64,000 nucleotides of DNA from Cladobotryum mycophilum (lineage: Eukaryota > Ascomycota > Sordariomycetes > Hypocreales > Hypocreaceae), in assembly GCA_036429605.1 (NCBI GenBank), contig JAVFKD010000015.1, positions 1,449,421 through 1,513,420 of the forward strand, written 5' to 3'. This document shows positions 12,712-24,017 of the stretch, piece by piece (position 1 is the stretch's first letter; every line of letters starts with the position of its first letter). Below the pieces are notes generated by a model. The model did no database searches. It was not told the DNA's origin and worked only from the letters and a program-made list of their open reading frames with translations. The position numbers were made by a program, and so were the translations under genes.

Positions 12712-13173
12712 ATGGTCCACTTCGAGATTCGAGAAGCGACCTCTCTGTGGCAAAGAGCAATGGATGCCGATTCGTGCCTGCAGATCTTGTACGGCAAAGG
12801 GGTTCAGGGGTCGGATAAGTTGACCAAGCATGAAGGAATCTTTGCACAAAATCCCAAGCTATCTTATGGACTGAGGAAAGTTGTTTGGATCTGTCGACAC
12901 TTCGATAACCGAGGCAACCTCATTATCTTCAAGGCATTTCGCAACACCTTCTGCAGCCGATCATATTCATACCTTGGCTCTGATCCTGAAAGTTCTCCCT
13001 CGTTGAAACGTGCACGAATTGAGGCCGCTGGTCAATCCCATCTGCACGAATTAACAAGGTATGAGAGGATGCCGCAGTCTTTCATATCTAGAAACCGTCT
13101 AGTTGAGGATTTTGCGTCACTGGTAGAAGAAAGGAACGCCCATGATGCATCTCGAACTCGACAAATACCTTGA
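12712..13173 (+). CDS. Hypothetical protein, 153 residues
   Basis: This is a single open frame that begins with ATG and has reasonably protein-like composition, including a basic KRARIE segment and a fairly hydrophobic middle. I do not recognise a domain. It lies between POL1 and the gasdermin-like candidate. It may be a short real gene, an exon of a longer one or a degenerate copy; no continuation was found after the stop. Confidence 0.3.
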   Translation: MVHFEIREATSLWQRAMDADSCLQILYGKGVQGSDKLTKHEGIFAQNPKLSYGLRKVVWICRHFDNRGNLIIFKAFRNTFCSRSYSYLGSDPESSPSLKRARIEAAGQSHLHELTRYERMPQSFISRNRLVEDFASLVEERNAHDASRTRQIP

Positions 13174-13686
13174 ACTTGATCGTAATGTGAAAATTAACGA
13201 TCAGGTGAAGCGGTGTATGTCGCGGCGGCAATCGTTTCCAACGCTGAGCAAATTCGCTTTGGACCTCGTCGCACTCCCACGATAACTGTCGATCCTGAGA
13301 AGATAATCGGTTTAGATAGGATAGATTTGCATTGGATGTCATCTTTGAGCTTGTAGCTCGTGAGAACATTCGAGTGTATGAGGAATTAGTTCCAAACCGA
13401 CACCATCTCACTTGGAGACATAACGACGATACCATCCATATCACTCTCGAGATGGAAAAAAGACAAAAACGTAAGTAAAACAACAAAAAGACAAAAGTAC
13501 AATCGTCATAACATTCATTCCATACTTTTGTAATCGAGCTTAAAACACTAAACTTTAGGTGCAAATGAAAGCATCCGTGGTGACGGATCATCAGCTTCGC
13601 TGCGTTGAAAATACCAACTCCGAGGCAGCCACCCAAATTTGACCATACCGGTCATAAACAAAAACATTAAAACAGGAAATACACAC
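13174..13686. other. Intergenic, no feature seen
   Basis: This is the shared 3' region between the small hypothetical gene and the gasdermin-like gene. It holds an A-rich tract near 13450-13500 and no coding signal that could be supported. Confidence 0.4.
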
Positions 13687-14585
13687 TTAATCCATATCTG
13701 AGGGCAAGATCCAAACCTCGCCATCGACGTCCACACATTGCATGCCCTGCATGTCATCATCCTCGAGTTGGCTGACCACAAACCCCTCCTCGTCATCCCT
13801 TTTCATGGGTATCTCGCTGGCCAGCAGCATACGACGCGAAACAAAGCGCTTCTTCTTGAGGACCTTCTCCTTGTTGAACAGATTCTTCTGCTTGTAATAC
13901 ATCTTCTGGACTTGAATTCCGACGATAAAGTTCGCCGGTTCTGTGCATTCTGCGGCTACCCTTCCCTGTCTCATGACGTTGGCGGTAGCATCAACGCCCA
14001 CGCCCATGTCGATGAGGGCAGGGTTCTGAAGAGGAATTCTGGCCCCAATGCCAGCACCGCCTTGAGTCTGATGCTCATGCGTATTGACGATTGTTGCACC
14101 GTGGACAATCTTGAGGCCTGTGACCAGATAGAGGGGCGAGGTGTAATTAGTCTCTTCAAGATACGACTTTACCTCCCCCAGCTCCACGCACTTGGCGAGG
14201 TAGCGCGAGTTGGGATAGAAGTAAGTCGTCTCCAGTCTATCCACTCTGTACACATTATTGTCATCATGACTGCTTTCAAGCCTAGCTTCTGCTTTAAATA
14301 TGCGGGACAGCATCTTGGCCATCAATCCGAGCTCCCCCTCGCCGACTCGGAAGCATTGTAGGTGATTCCGTGCTTGTTGTCCGAGTAACTCTGGCCCTCT
14401 GGAATGGGCACGCGATCGTCACCATGATTCAGCGGAGCGAACTCCCGAATGTCTTCCACGACGGTGCCAAGCTCGAGCGGTCCATCCGGAAAGGGCCGCA
14501 TGTCGAGGTTTGGCGCGAAATGATAGGTGCGCTCATACTTGACAAGAGCGTGTACAATTCTCTCTCCGAAAACCATGTTTGCCAA
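13687..14585 (-). CDS. Candidate fungal gasdermin-like protein (RCD-1/HET-Q1 type), one frame break
   Basis: About 299 residues. Several blocks are seen: an N-terminal amphipathic FGERIVHAL segment, a PLELGTVVEDI block, a middle stretch rich in beta propensity (LYLVTGLKIVHGATI), a Gly-rich turn (GGAGIGARIP) and a FIVGIQVQKMYYK strand followed by a lysine-rich stretch and an acidic tail. Order and spacing resemble the pore-forming N-domain of gasdermins, and the length fits the small fungal homologues that act in heterokaryon incompatibility and cell death. This assignment is from memory of the family and is not proven. Codons shift frame at a C5 run (14334-14338, plus strand), one base short; the protein continues convincingly on both sides. 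No protease gene lies next to it, unlike the classic fungal pairs. It could instead be an unnamed ascomycete family. Confidence 0.42.
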
Positions 14586-17242
14586 TGTCTTGATGAGAAA
14601 AGATGCAAGACTAGCGATGCCACGACGTCGCGAGAAGAGATGTAAGGAGAAAGAAAAACACTAAAGAGCCTCAATCAGTCCAGCCGTCGCAATCACTCCT
14701 CAATCGCTCCTCAATTGAGCCTCAGCTCCCGCGCTCGTGTGAGCCGTATCGCATGCACTCCGCATCACGCTGAACCAATGGCACGTTATCAATCCCAGAT
14801 CTGATTCGCTGCTGTCTTGTGAGGTTGCAATCGACGGCTCGAGGCCCATCATCCGGGCCGTTGGGTTGTGTCAGACAGTCGCAAGGCAAACGGTCCGCGC
14901 TCCAATTTTATGCAATATTATCCTACGACTAATTAAGCATATTGAATTGTGATATCGTTGACGAGCCGTTGGTCCTATTACCTGTCAGCTTCGGTGAGCT
15001 TGTGAATGCAAGCATCTGAAGCTAGGCCGCTCAGCCGTGTTGTTTATCAACAGATTAGACAAGGTCAATCCAATATCCCACTGAATGCATCCAATAACAG
15101 TTTTCTTTAGAGTAATAAAGATGTTAGCAATTGCAATGCCATAATTCATCTGACAGGGAAACTATTAGGCCCATTGGTCATTCTCTTGCGTTATCGCTGA
15201 GCGATCGTGATGTCTTAGACGATCAAATGAACGTATGAGAGAAGTTGCGCTCCGACAATCAACCAAAATAAAACAATTCAATCCACTCCGGAGAAGCTCT
15301 AGATGGAATATTCAGAACAATTGTCAAGTTGATAGCTTACCCTACAATAGAGACGAAAAGGGGTATTACTACTCGCTATATTAGTAACACCATAGTAAGC
15401 TTATAAGCATATATGACGGCGATGAAATAGATGATTGTTGAAATATCAAAAAATCATGTTTTAAGCAAAAAATTCATCTAAAAATGGTTCCCTTCTGGTC
15501 CCCTCAGAAATGATCAAAGGAAACACCCCCTTTTCTCTCTACCTACCTAGTAGGAAGAAAGAGAAGCAATGCATGGCGTTCAACACAGCATTTTCGCGAC
15601 AACAATTAGCTTTACCCGACTCAAATTTTATTCATCCTATATCCCTCCAGATACTGATATTTACACACACTACATATGTCCACCAACACACTCAATATTC
15701 CATAAACATTTCATGAAGATGTGATTCACGAAGTCTAGGCTGATGGACGTCAAGTGCAGAACGAGAAAATTATGATCAAAGACTGAAGTCGTATAATCCT
15801 GGTCGACCTATCCAGCCCCACGGGAAAAGCTGTCATCAAAGCATGTTCAGCCTAATTCGACCGAGTATGGCCGTGCCACTTGTCTCATAGAAAATGATCT
15901 TGGTCTCCAGTGATGTTCCGGGCAGTTTAGTAGTGTAGATGGGCTCAACTTCGTTGCCTCTAAACCGTAAATATGATTCCATACCGCTCTAGTTCAACTT
16001 CTCGTCGTTGTAGCATAAAGACTGTCTTAACTTCATTTGGTACAGAGTCCCAGTCTACTCTTCACTGCACATCCCTCAGCTTCTCACGTTGTAACATGGC
16101 TAACACCGGCAGCCGAAGAGTCCCCTCGAGGGACGGCGGCGGATCGAGAACTAGTTCCGTGGCGCCCCTCCTCCTTTTCGAGCAGGACGAGACAATGTGA
16201 TCTATTGGCGAATTACGGTGAGAAGACTTGCTTACATGATATTGTGATGTCTGAAGCTTTCCAGAAGAACCCTAGGATAAAGGAAGATATAATCACGGAA
16301 TTGGTCAGCCAGGAGGAAGAACTATTGATATGCCCCCGTGTGATACCTGAGGAGAGAAGACCAGGAATAAGCGCACGAGACACCCACTTCTTGCTTCTGT
16401 TTATGACACACATGAGAGGTACACGATTAAGCGTTAGGTATCTACATGCATTGTTTACTTCTGGCAGTTTTGGAAGTCAATACCACTCACGGATATCCCT
16501 TAACCCGTATCCGAATTCCGAACGCTTCAGAATAAGCACAGGAGCTCTTACATAGTCCTTACTGAGACAAAAGAAGTAATGCATCTTCAACCCGCACGGG
16601 GGCATTCATGACCCTCGAGATAATGCTCCATGTTTCTTCAAACGTGCTAGCCCCCCACTGGAAATGCTGCCTGGGAGATATGGGTCCCGGTGATCAAGAT
16701 AGTCGGCGACACCTAGAGTCTCTGCCGAGAAGTCTGGTGAGCAAGACAAGACGACAGATATGTTGGAGGTTACTGAAAGTGTGGTTGACATGTGGCAGGG
16801 CGCGGTAAAATGTGGACTTTTTTATTGCGCCGCGGGATTTTGTGGGGATTTCATTTCATGCATCGGAGACCGCTATCCGTGATGATTAACACGAATTTAA
16901 TGTTGTACTACCTTGATGAGGGTTTGAGATCCCTGTCTGCCGGCGAGAACGCTGGGACGAGGACCGATGGGGTCTTGGCAACCCAACCCATCGCACATAA
17001 TGAATGCCGAACCGCGAAGGGGGGTGAATTTCTTATTTAGGCAAATTTATGGGGAAAACGGATTGCATGTCCCTTTGAGCTAGAAAAAACGGGCAAGGTC
17101 GACAGAGGACGGGTTGGTCCGGGGGGCTTGCGGATCTTGTCAAACCCCGTGTCATCTCCCGTTCCGATTGTTTCAATCCCGGTTGCCAATTGAGCCGGAT
17201 AGAGAGCTCCTAGATGGCGCTTAGAATGCGGCCTAATCGCCC

Positions 17243-17267
17243 GATGATGATGATGATGATGATGATG
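17243..17267. repeat. (GAT)8 microsatellite
   Basis: There are eight uninterrupted GAT units in non-coding DNA. Repeats of this kind vary in length between strains. Confidence 0.9.
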
Positions 17268-17674
17268 TGAAAGAAACGGTCGTCTCGTATGATTGACGGC
17301 ACATGGACACTTGGCCCTGGCATGTAGGCTCCGAGGACATGTTCAACTAGGACTACCACGGAACTGTTGTCAGCGCGCGGGACAAGGGAGCAACTCAATA
17401 TCGGGCTGGGGGTGCCGCCAAGATGCAATCCAAGGTCCGTGTTCCGAGAAGGAAATGTGTATCTATCCTTGATGTTCTATAGTAGAGAGCGAGCCACGGC
17501 CCCGGCTTTGAAGTTACAGCCGCAGCGCAGGCGTGACACCGTCCTACCGCCCCCCGAAAATACGTAGTTGTGCCCTGAGAGACTTTATGAGATTCCCTTG
17601 GCGAGTGGTTATCCACGACTCATGTTGTGCTGAAAGTCTTGAGTCCTTGATATGTATGGGCTTCGACTCCTGAG

Positions 17675-17681
17675 TATATAA
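17675..17681 (+). promoter_or_regulatory. TATA box of the glycosyltransferase gene
   Basis: TATATAA lies about 100 bases before the ATG at 17783, with a C/A-rich leader containing CAACACATCAGCAACACC-like sequence, as in many inducible fungal genes. Confidence 0.6.
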
Positions 17682-17782
17682 GTCGGTGGTCACCTTGGTC
17701 GAATCTTTCTTCAACCAACACATCAGCAACACCCATCATAACTACCTCTTACAATTCAGACTCAGCAACTTTCGATATCAAC

Positions 17783-18994
17783 ATGTCACCATCAAGACTG
17801 GAAGTCACCCAAGACCAAGAGCAGGACGTCCAAGTACCTGCTGGCTTGGTACTCGTCCCAGAGGAAAAACTCGACCTTCGCTCTGATGAGGAGATCATTG
17901 AGCAGTTCCAGAAGAAACGACCCGTGACTTCCGAGAAGAATGTCTGGGCTTTTTGGCACTCCGGATTCAACAGCATGCACCCTTGGTTGCGACGCAATGT
18001 CATTGGCTGGGTCAGGCGACTCGGCCCCGAGTGGAATGTGCATGTCCTCGACGACGTGCGCGGCTCGGAAACTAATATTCGCAACTACTTAGCCCCCGAG
18101 ATGCTTCCGGAAGCTATAAATAACTACACTGCAGATGGCAAATACAAGGGGGTCCACACTTCAGACGTTGTCCGCCTGGCCCTGGTGTTGACGTATGGCG
18201 GGGTCTGGTTAGACGTGGGCACCATACTGCTCCGCCACGTTGACGACATTTGCTGGAAGGAGATTGAGGACCCCTCATCACCCGTGGAGGTTGGCGGATA
18301 CGCCTTTTTCGGCAGCGCGATGAATGGCTTCTTTGCCGCCAAGAAGGACAACCCCCTGCTCAGGCAATGGCACAACGCCTACCTCTCTCTCTGGGAGGGC
18401 GGCAAGACAAACTGCAACGGCTTCCACCGGCACCCCATCTTCGACAACATCCCCAAATACGTATCCAAGGACCCGGTCTTCAACTCCGTCGACTTCAAGG
18501 ATTTCTCCGCTCACATCACCTGCGGCTGGGTGACGAGGCAGATTGTCGATGCCGAGACGGGCTTCAACGGGCAAGACTACTGGAGCAACCACGTGTTCCT
18601 CCTGGACTTGCTAGACGAGGCCATGCTCCTCCCCCATCTCACCAACAACAAGGGCAAGTACCAGTTCGAGCTCCTCTCCGCCAAGCGCACGGGCGAGGGC
18701 GCGGTCAAGGACGAGCTCTGGCACGCCGCCGAGGACATTGTGCACAAGCTCCTGACCAGCTCGGCCATGATGAAGATTTCCCACGGGTCCGAGGGCATGT
18801 TTGAGGCGCTGGCCAACTTCTGGGATAAAGAGGAGCACGCGGACGCGGATCACGAGCCGGGCACTTTTGCGGCGTACCTGAGGTATGGGAGCGTGCATTA
18901 CGATCAGACGAGGAAGTTGGTACCGCTGTCGAGGGAGGCGATGGCGAGGGGCGTGGATTGGGAGAAGTGGACTTCGTATGAGTTTAGGAAGTAG
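17783..18994 (+). CDS. Glycosyltransferase of the DXD-containing capsule-synthesis/GT32 type
   Basis: A 403-residue protein without introns. The core has a WAFWHSG block near residue 55, then SDVVRLALVLTYGGVWLDVG, the usual region for the sugar-nucleotide and metal-binding Asp-x-Asp-like motif of Gly_transf_sug and Caps_synth families. An Asn-His-rich C-terminal half follows. There is no signal peptide or membrane segment, so action in the cytosol is likely unless an upstream exon is missed. The donor and acceptor sugars cannot be told from sequence. GC content rises sharply in the second half (GC-rich third positions) compared with flanking DNA. The start is the first ATG after a TATA box and leader. 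Confidence 0.8.
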   Translation: MSPSRLEVTQDQEQDVQVPAGLVLVPEEKLDLRSDEEIIEQFQKKRPVTSEKNVWAFWHSGFNSMHPWLRRNVIGWVRRLGPEWNVHVLDDVRGSETNIRNYLAPEMLPEAINNYTADGKYKGVHTSDVVRLALVLTYGGVWLDVGTILLRHVDDICWKEIEDPSSPVEVGGYAFFGSAMNGFFAAKKDNPLLRQWHNAYLSLWEGGKTNCNGFHRHPIFDNIPKYVSKDPVFNSVDFKDFSAHITCGWVTRQIVDAETGFNGQDYWSNHVFLLDLLDEAMLLPHLTNNKGKYQFELLSAKRTGEGAVKDELWHAAEDIVHKLLTSSAMMKISHGSEGMFEALANFWDKEEHADADHEPGTFAAYLRYGSVHYDQTRKLVPLSREAMARGVDWEKWTSYEFRK

Positions 18995-19117
18995 GGGCTT
19001 TCTTTTGAAGCTGGTTTCTCTCTGCGTCACCTTATGTATTTGATATGAATCTGCTCTAGTGTTTGTATTATAGAATCTTCAGCTATCAAGCTCATACAAG
19101 TGGAAGTGCTGCTCCTC

Positions 19118-22100
19118 TTATTCAGTTTTGCTTAGTGTGTCCTCTAGACATGTGATGTGATTCTTAATGACTTGAGTGAACTCGAGTCTATTCTTCTCAT
19201 TCCCATTCTTTTCCGCATATGAGAGTGGTGTTTCTCCATTTTTATCCTTTGAGAAAACATTGACTTTTCCAGAGTCAAGTAGTAGTTTCACCATCTCTGG
19301 GCTTGTATACCTTGAAATCATAGCCCATGAACGTGGCGTTCGACCATTGTTATCTTTGTAGTCGACGTCGACTTTTCCGGTGTCGAGTAGCAATTTCACA
19401 ATCTCAGTATTTTCCGTAGAGACAGCCTGCCAAAGTGGCGTTCGACCATTGTTATCTTTGCAGTCGGCGTCGACCTTTCCGGTATCGAGTAGCAATTTCA
19501 CAATCTCACTGCGATTCCCCCGGACAGCCAATAATAATGGGGTTATTCCTCTATTTTTAACATTGGGATCCACTTTTTCGTATTCAAGGAGCAGTTTGAC
19601 AGTTTCTTTGCGCCCCTTATGGACGGCCAAGTGGAGCGCAGTCCAGCCCTCCCCATTTGTCTTTGTCACATCAGCGTTCCCAACGTCAATCAATGCTTTG
19701 ACATTTTGCGTGTGGCTAGATTCCGCTGCCCATAAAAGTGGTGTCTGACCCTCCGAATCTACCATCTCCACGTTGGATTGGCCAGACTCAATGAGTAGTC
19801 TAATTGTCTTCTCGTTGGAATACACTGAGTTTGTCGCAGAATGTAACGGTATTCGACCATACCAATTCGGTAGATTGGCATCCACACGCCCCGACTCCAG
19901 TAAAAGTTTTACTACCTCATCATGTCCTCTCTCTGATGCGTAGGACAGTGCTGTTCCTTCGTTAATATCTCCTAAATTTGCATCGACTTTGGAATCAAGG
20001 AGTAATCGAACAACCTCACCATGCCCCCCTCTGATGCATAGGATAGTGCCGTTCTTTTGTCTTTATCTCTTACATTTGCATCGACTTTGGAATCAAGGAG
20101 TAATCGAACAGCCTTACCATGCCCCCCTCTGATGCATAGGATAGTGCCGTTCTGTTGGTTTCATCTCCTAAATTTACATCGACTTTGGAATCAAGGAGTA
20201 ATCGAACATTCTCGCTGTGCCCATTTTGAGATTCGTATGACAACGCTGTTCGACCCTTTTTATTCATCAGATCTGCTTCCATAATATTGGAACTCAACAG
20301 CAATCGAACAACATCACTATGGCCCATCTTAGATGCGTGTAGTAAGGCCGTGTCAGTGCCGTCGTCTCTGAGATTTACCTCGACTTTGCTAGAAGCTAGG
20401 AGTAGTTTGACCGTGTCGCTGCGCCCCGTTTTGGCAGCATATATCAAAGGGGTTTGGTTCTTATTTCCTAGCACACTTGGAGAAGCCCCCCAGTCTAGTA
20501 ATTTTTTCGCACAAGTGAATCTGCCTAATTCTCCAGCACGACAAAGTGCAGGCTCTGAGTGCTCGTTTCTCTGATTTATATCGCAACCTAGTTCAAGCAG
20601 GAGAGAGAGTATACCCCGCCAGTCTAACTCTACCGCGCGGCGCAGAGCAAATGACCTAGTTGTACGTTGTTCCTCAGAAGTGGACCGGGATAGGAAGAAC
20701 AACGTCTCTGTTACATCTTCTCCGTTCATTGCTGAAATGAGATCATCATGGACCATTTGAGATGAGCTGTTTGCAGTACCGATAATCAACTCCGACACCT
20801 TTGTATATCGGTCAATGATTTCTGATACACAGGGTGGCTGGCCAGATCTCTGCAGAGCTAACCATCTAATAACATCATGGCCAAAAGACTTTCGCATTTG
20901 TTCGTCATCTTCAATTGCCAGTGCCCACCAGCATAAATCGCAGAGCGAAGTAGCTGCCTCCATCGTCTCTTCCGTAGCTTGAGACTCCATACATATTTTC
21001 CAGGCCCATTTCAGTATGGCATCTGCCTGACTCCATTTCTTTGCCCGCCGATACTGGGTTGCAGCTTTCTGGGCTGCATCTAAGGCAGTCTTGGCAGGCG
21101 GTTGTAACATTGCCGTAATTTGGGGCAGAATACATAATAAGGCTTCTTCTGCTGTACCTAGCTGGTGATCTGTGAACGATTTCGCCATCTCAGAAACCAG
21201 ATTGTTCTCCAAATAGAAACTGCTAGTTCCTTCACAGACTTTAGTGTCACCAAGTTCACTGGCGATGTCAAGAGTGCTGGTTATGAATAGGGCCAATATC
21301 TGTTGACTACACAATCGTAGAAGAGAGCACCTCTCCGGTATGGTCCAAACTGACAGGCGATCTGAGATCTGTAGTGTGTCCGCCGGCCAACCAAAGAGTC
21401 GATTGACATTTGAACGATGAATTTCTGTTAGAATATCTGGAGAATCCATCGTACGGAAGGGTCTCCCGATCTCTCCTATCCATATTGAGCTTGGATCGAC
21501 GCGTCTGACTTGGCCACTATGGAAGTCAAGTGGGCTTTCCATAACACCAGGCAAGCCATCACTTAGCCACATTGTCAGGTCAAGGGCTGTGAAATCTTTC
21601 TTCATCGAAACTATCCGTCGTGTGGGAATCTCATGAGCCCAGGAGACTGTAAAACCTTGAGAGTCACATGTCTCCACAATGGGATCTGACTTCAAAGACC
21701 ACAGCCACAGCCCAAGAATACTTTCTATTTCAAGCCTCTCAACAAGTTCCCACGGGTATTCGGGACTTTGCCGCTTCAAGCAGATGTGGATGGTGTCATA
21801 GTACTGGGTTTCGTCATAGGCTGGAGGACTATTATCGTTCTGTGTCGTTCTGACAGATAAGCTGGAAGTATGACACGTAATCCCCCATTGCATAGACAAG
21901 GCTTCTTTCCAGTCTGATAGAAAATTTGCGCCTTTGTCTTTGAATATGGTATTCGCAGCGGTCTCAATCGCTGTAGCTAGTCGCTGTGCTTCCTCTCTCA
22001 CTTCAACCATTTTTACATCAAAGTTCGCCGACTTTCCAGATTTCGTACCCACAGATTGTGTGAGTTTGGCAAGACGAGTTCGAAGTGCTAGCAATTTCGA

Positions 22101-23441
22101 TGCAGCTCCCGGTTCTTGATTTAGCGGAGAACCAGGTTTGAGCCTTTCCCCATGATTAGGGATTCCAGAAACACCCCAGAAGTATCGAGGCAGTTCATCG
22201 GGCTCATTTGGCGTTTGTGGTTTCAGATCCCTCTTAATAGCCTCGTACCCAATGAGCAGTGCCAGCCAATCAAGTTCATACCCAGTCACTTCGTCAGGGC
22301 GACCAGCAAGAAGGTTATCCTCTGTTTTTAAGCGCTTCATACGTAGCGCGGACCTAGCTAGGCTCATTAGCATAATTGCTCCCAACTGAGCAACAGAGAC
22401 TGCTGAATGAATGCCACGCAGTCCAACAAACTGCAAGACAAACCCGATTACGGTGGTGCCAACAGCTGTCCAAACTTTGAGTTCCGAGGTCTTTGACCGT
22501 TCCTTGAAAGAAGAAATGTATTCGCGAAGAGGCTCAGCTTCATCGGTAGAGCAAAAAGGGTCAAATATCTGGTCGCCAAGGACTTGGTTACCGGGCTGTA
22601 TCCAATAGATTGACGAAGGATGCTTAGGTAAAGTTCTAGAATCCGTAGTTCGGCAAAAGACTTGTTCATTTGTGCTCTGTCCCACAAGAAATGCACACAG
22701 AAAGCAGCCACTGCATACCAAGACGGTCCCAGCAATAGTCAGGGGGCAGGCGTAGGAGTCAGGACGTTTCCCATCCTTATCCCACCGTAGATAATATGTT
22801 ACAACAGCGGCGAGGATGAGAACAGTAACTTGCAACAAGAGCCCAAGCATCGCAACAGCCAGAAATACGGCTTGAGACTGCCGTTTGATCCCGACATTAA
22901 GAGAGAGATTTGGAGCAAAGGGCTCCCTTGCATCCTCAGGATCTAGTTGGCCGTTCCATTCTTTTTTGCCCGCTTCTGTTTTGATATATTCATGAAAGGT
23001 GAATATTCCGGCTTCCCATTTACCATCGCGGGCATAGCTAGGATCGTAGACAACCTCCAGAATCTTTGGACGACCAAAGACGCGGGCAATTCCGCCGTTG
23101 TTGTACAGTTCGCAAACATCCCGACTTGTCGACGAGCAAAGTTCGGCCTCGGCGTTCCCGCCTCCTTCTTGCGCCCTACCAATAAAGGCACGCAACGATG
23201 GGCTTCCGCAAACACGGATGGCTGAGACGACCGCCGTTAGAATTCCCATGGGTGCCATGGCAAATATGAAATAGTCGACCATAGTGATGCTTTCGCTGAG
23301 GTATTGCTTCGTGACCTGCTCGCCGAAGAGTGATAGAATGGGCGCGAGATCGGTCGCGAGGTTGTTTGAGAAGTCATCCCACCCATCTGCATGAACAAGT
23401 GGAAGAAATAAGAGTATCAGGAGTGGGTTCTGATAGAACAT
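19118..23441 (-). CDS. Membrane-anchored ankyrin repeat protein, about 1,441 residues (two frame breaks)
   Basis: The N-terminus has a hydrophobic signal-like segment, then at least four membrane segments: near residues 55-80, 190-215 and 230-255, plus one around 340-380. A conserved CSSTSRDVCELYNNGG block precedes a long soluble middle. Ankyrin repeats of about 33 residues fill the last third, roughly 14 of them. The frame is broken twice at identical C6 runs (plus strand 20122-20127 and 20024-20029), each inside the same repeat position. One extra base at each gives a single uninterrupted protein, and repeat sequence matches on both sides. Neighbouring repeats are almost identical in DNA, a sign of recent unit duplication or concerted evolution. 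Such fungal proteins are often linked to NLR-rich regions, but their function is unknown. Confidence 0.8.
19912..20260 (-). repeat. Near-identical ~98-bp tandem ankyrin units
   Basis: At least three consecutive units share long exact stretches, such as GACTTTGGAATCAAGGAG followed by TAATCGAACA. Each encodes one ankyrin repeat of the gene on the minus strand. A second pair of similar units lies at about 19330-19510. Confidence 0.8.
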
Positions 23442-24017
23442 GTTTTCTATATCGGAGTAAGGGGCGGAAGAAATGTAATAAATTCTGATCTTTCGCCACT
23501 CTCAAGAATCTTCGAGCTTCAACAAGGGTGATTTTCAAGACTGAGATAGCCCGATGCGTGCTCTAAATTATAAAAGATCTGGAAAATTGAGAAGTCTCAT
23601 TAGGTTGAATGTTGGGCTCACAAGACACCTTCAACGCTGGGAGCCAAACATGCCAACTGCAGAGAAATGTGGACTCTTATCCTGGCCAATATTGTGTGGT
23701 CTTCGGTGAGGCAACATATGCAAGGTGCTTATTTTGGAACGGCATGCACACGGCGGTTTCGGTCACCGCCAGCCTCTAGAGCGCCTCTTTCGGCTGCACG
23801 ACGAAGCGCAGGGGTACCTAAAACTCTCTCCTAGACATGATGGTTTTTCTATCCTATATTTATTCTATGGGCGAGGAGGTTGAATCACACCTATTCATTC
23901 TTCAAGCATGTGCTAATCAATTGACATGTAAGCGGACGAGTGAGCTCCCAGCGACAGAGTGGCATGGAGGCTTCTGGGCAGCACTGCAGCGGATTCATTC
24001 TCCACAAGGGCACCCCA
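23442..24017. other. Intergenic region upstream of the ankyrin gene
   Basis: It holds the promoter of the ankyrin gene and the 3' end of the kinase-like gene. No other feature was supported. Confidence 0.4.

Larger units (their letters stand above)
14586..17782. other. Long gene-poor stretch
   Basis: About 3.2 kb with A/T-rich segments (14900-15720) and no supported gene. An open frame at 16037-16555 has a protein-like middle section (about 16200-16400) but no recognisable domain, so it is not called. A (GAT)n microsatellite lies near 17243. The last 120 bases are the promoter of the glycosyltransferase gene. Confidence 0.4.

Noticed and set aside
15510..15716. Small open frame in A/T-rich DNA
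   Set aside because: Short, repetitive and without a plausible start.
16037..16555. Possible 172-residue gene in the long gap
   Set aside because: Only a short middle part is protein-like; no domain, no supporting splice signals and the ends look random.
18278..19030. Antisense and alternative-frame open frames in the glycosyltransferase gene
   Set aside because: They arise from the GC-rich codon bias of the sense frame.
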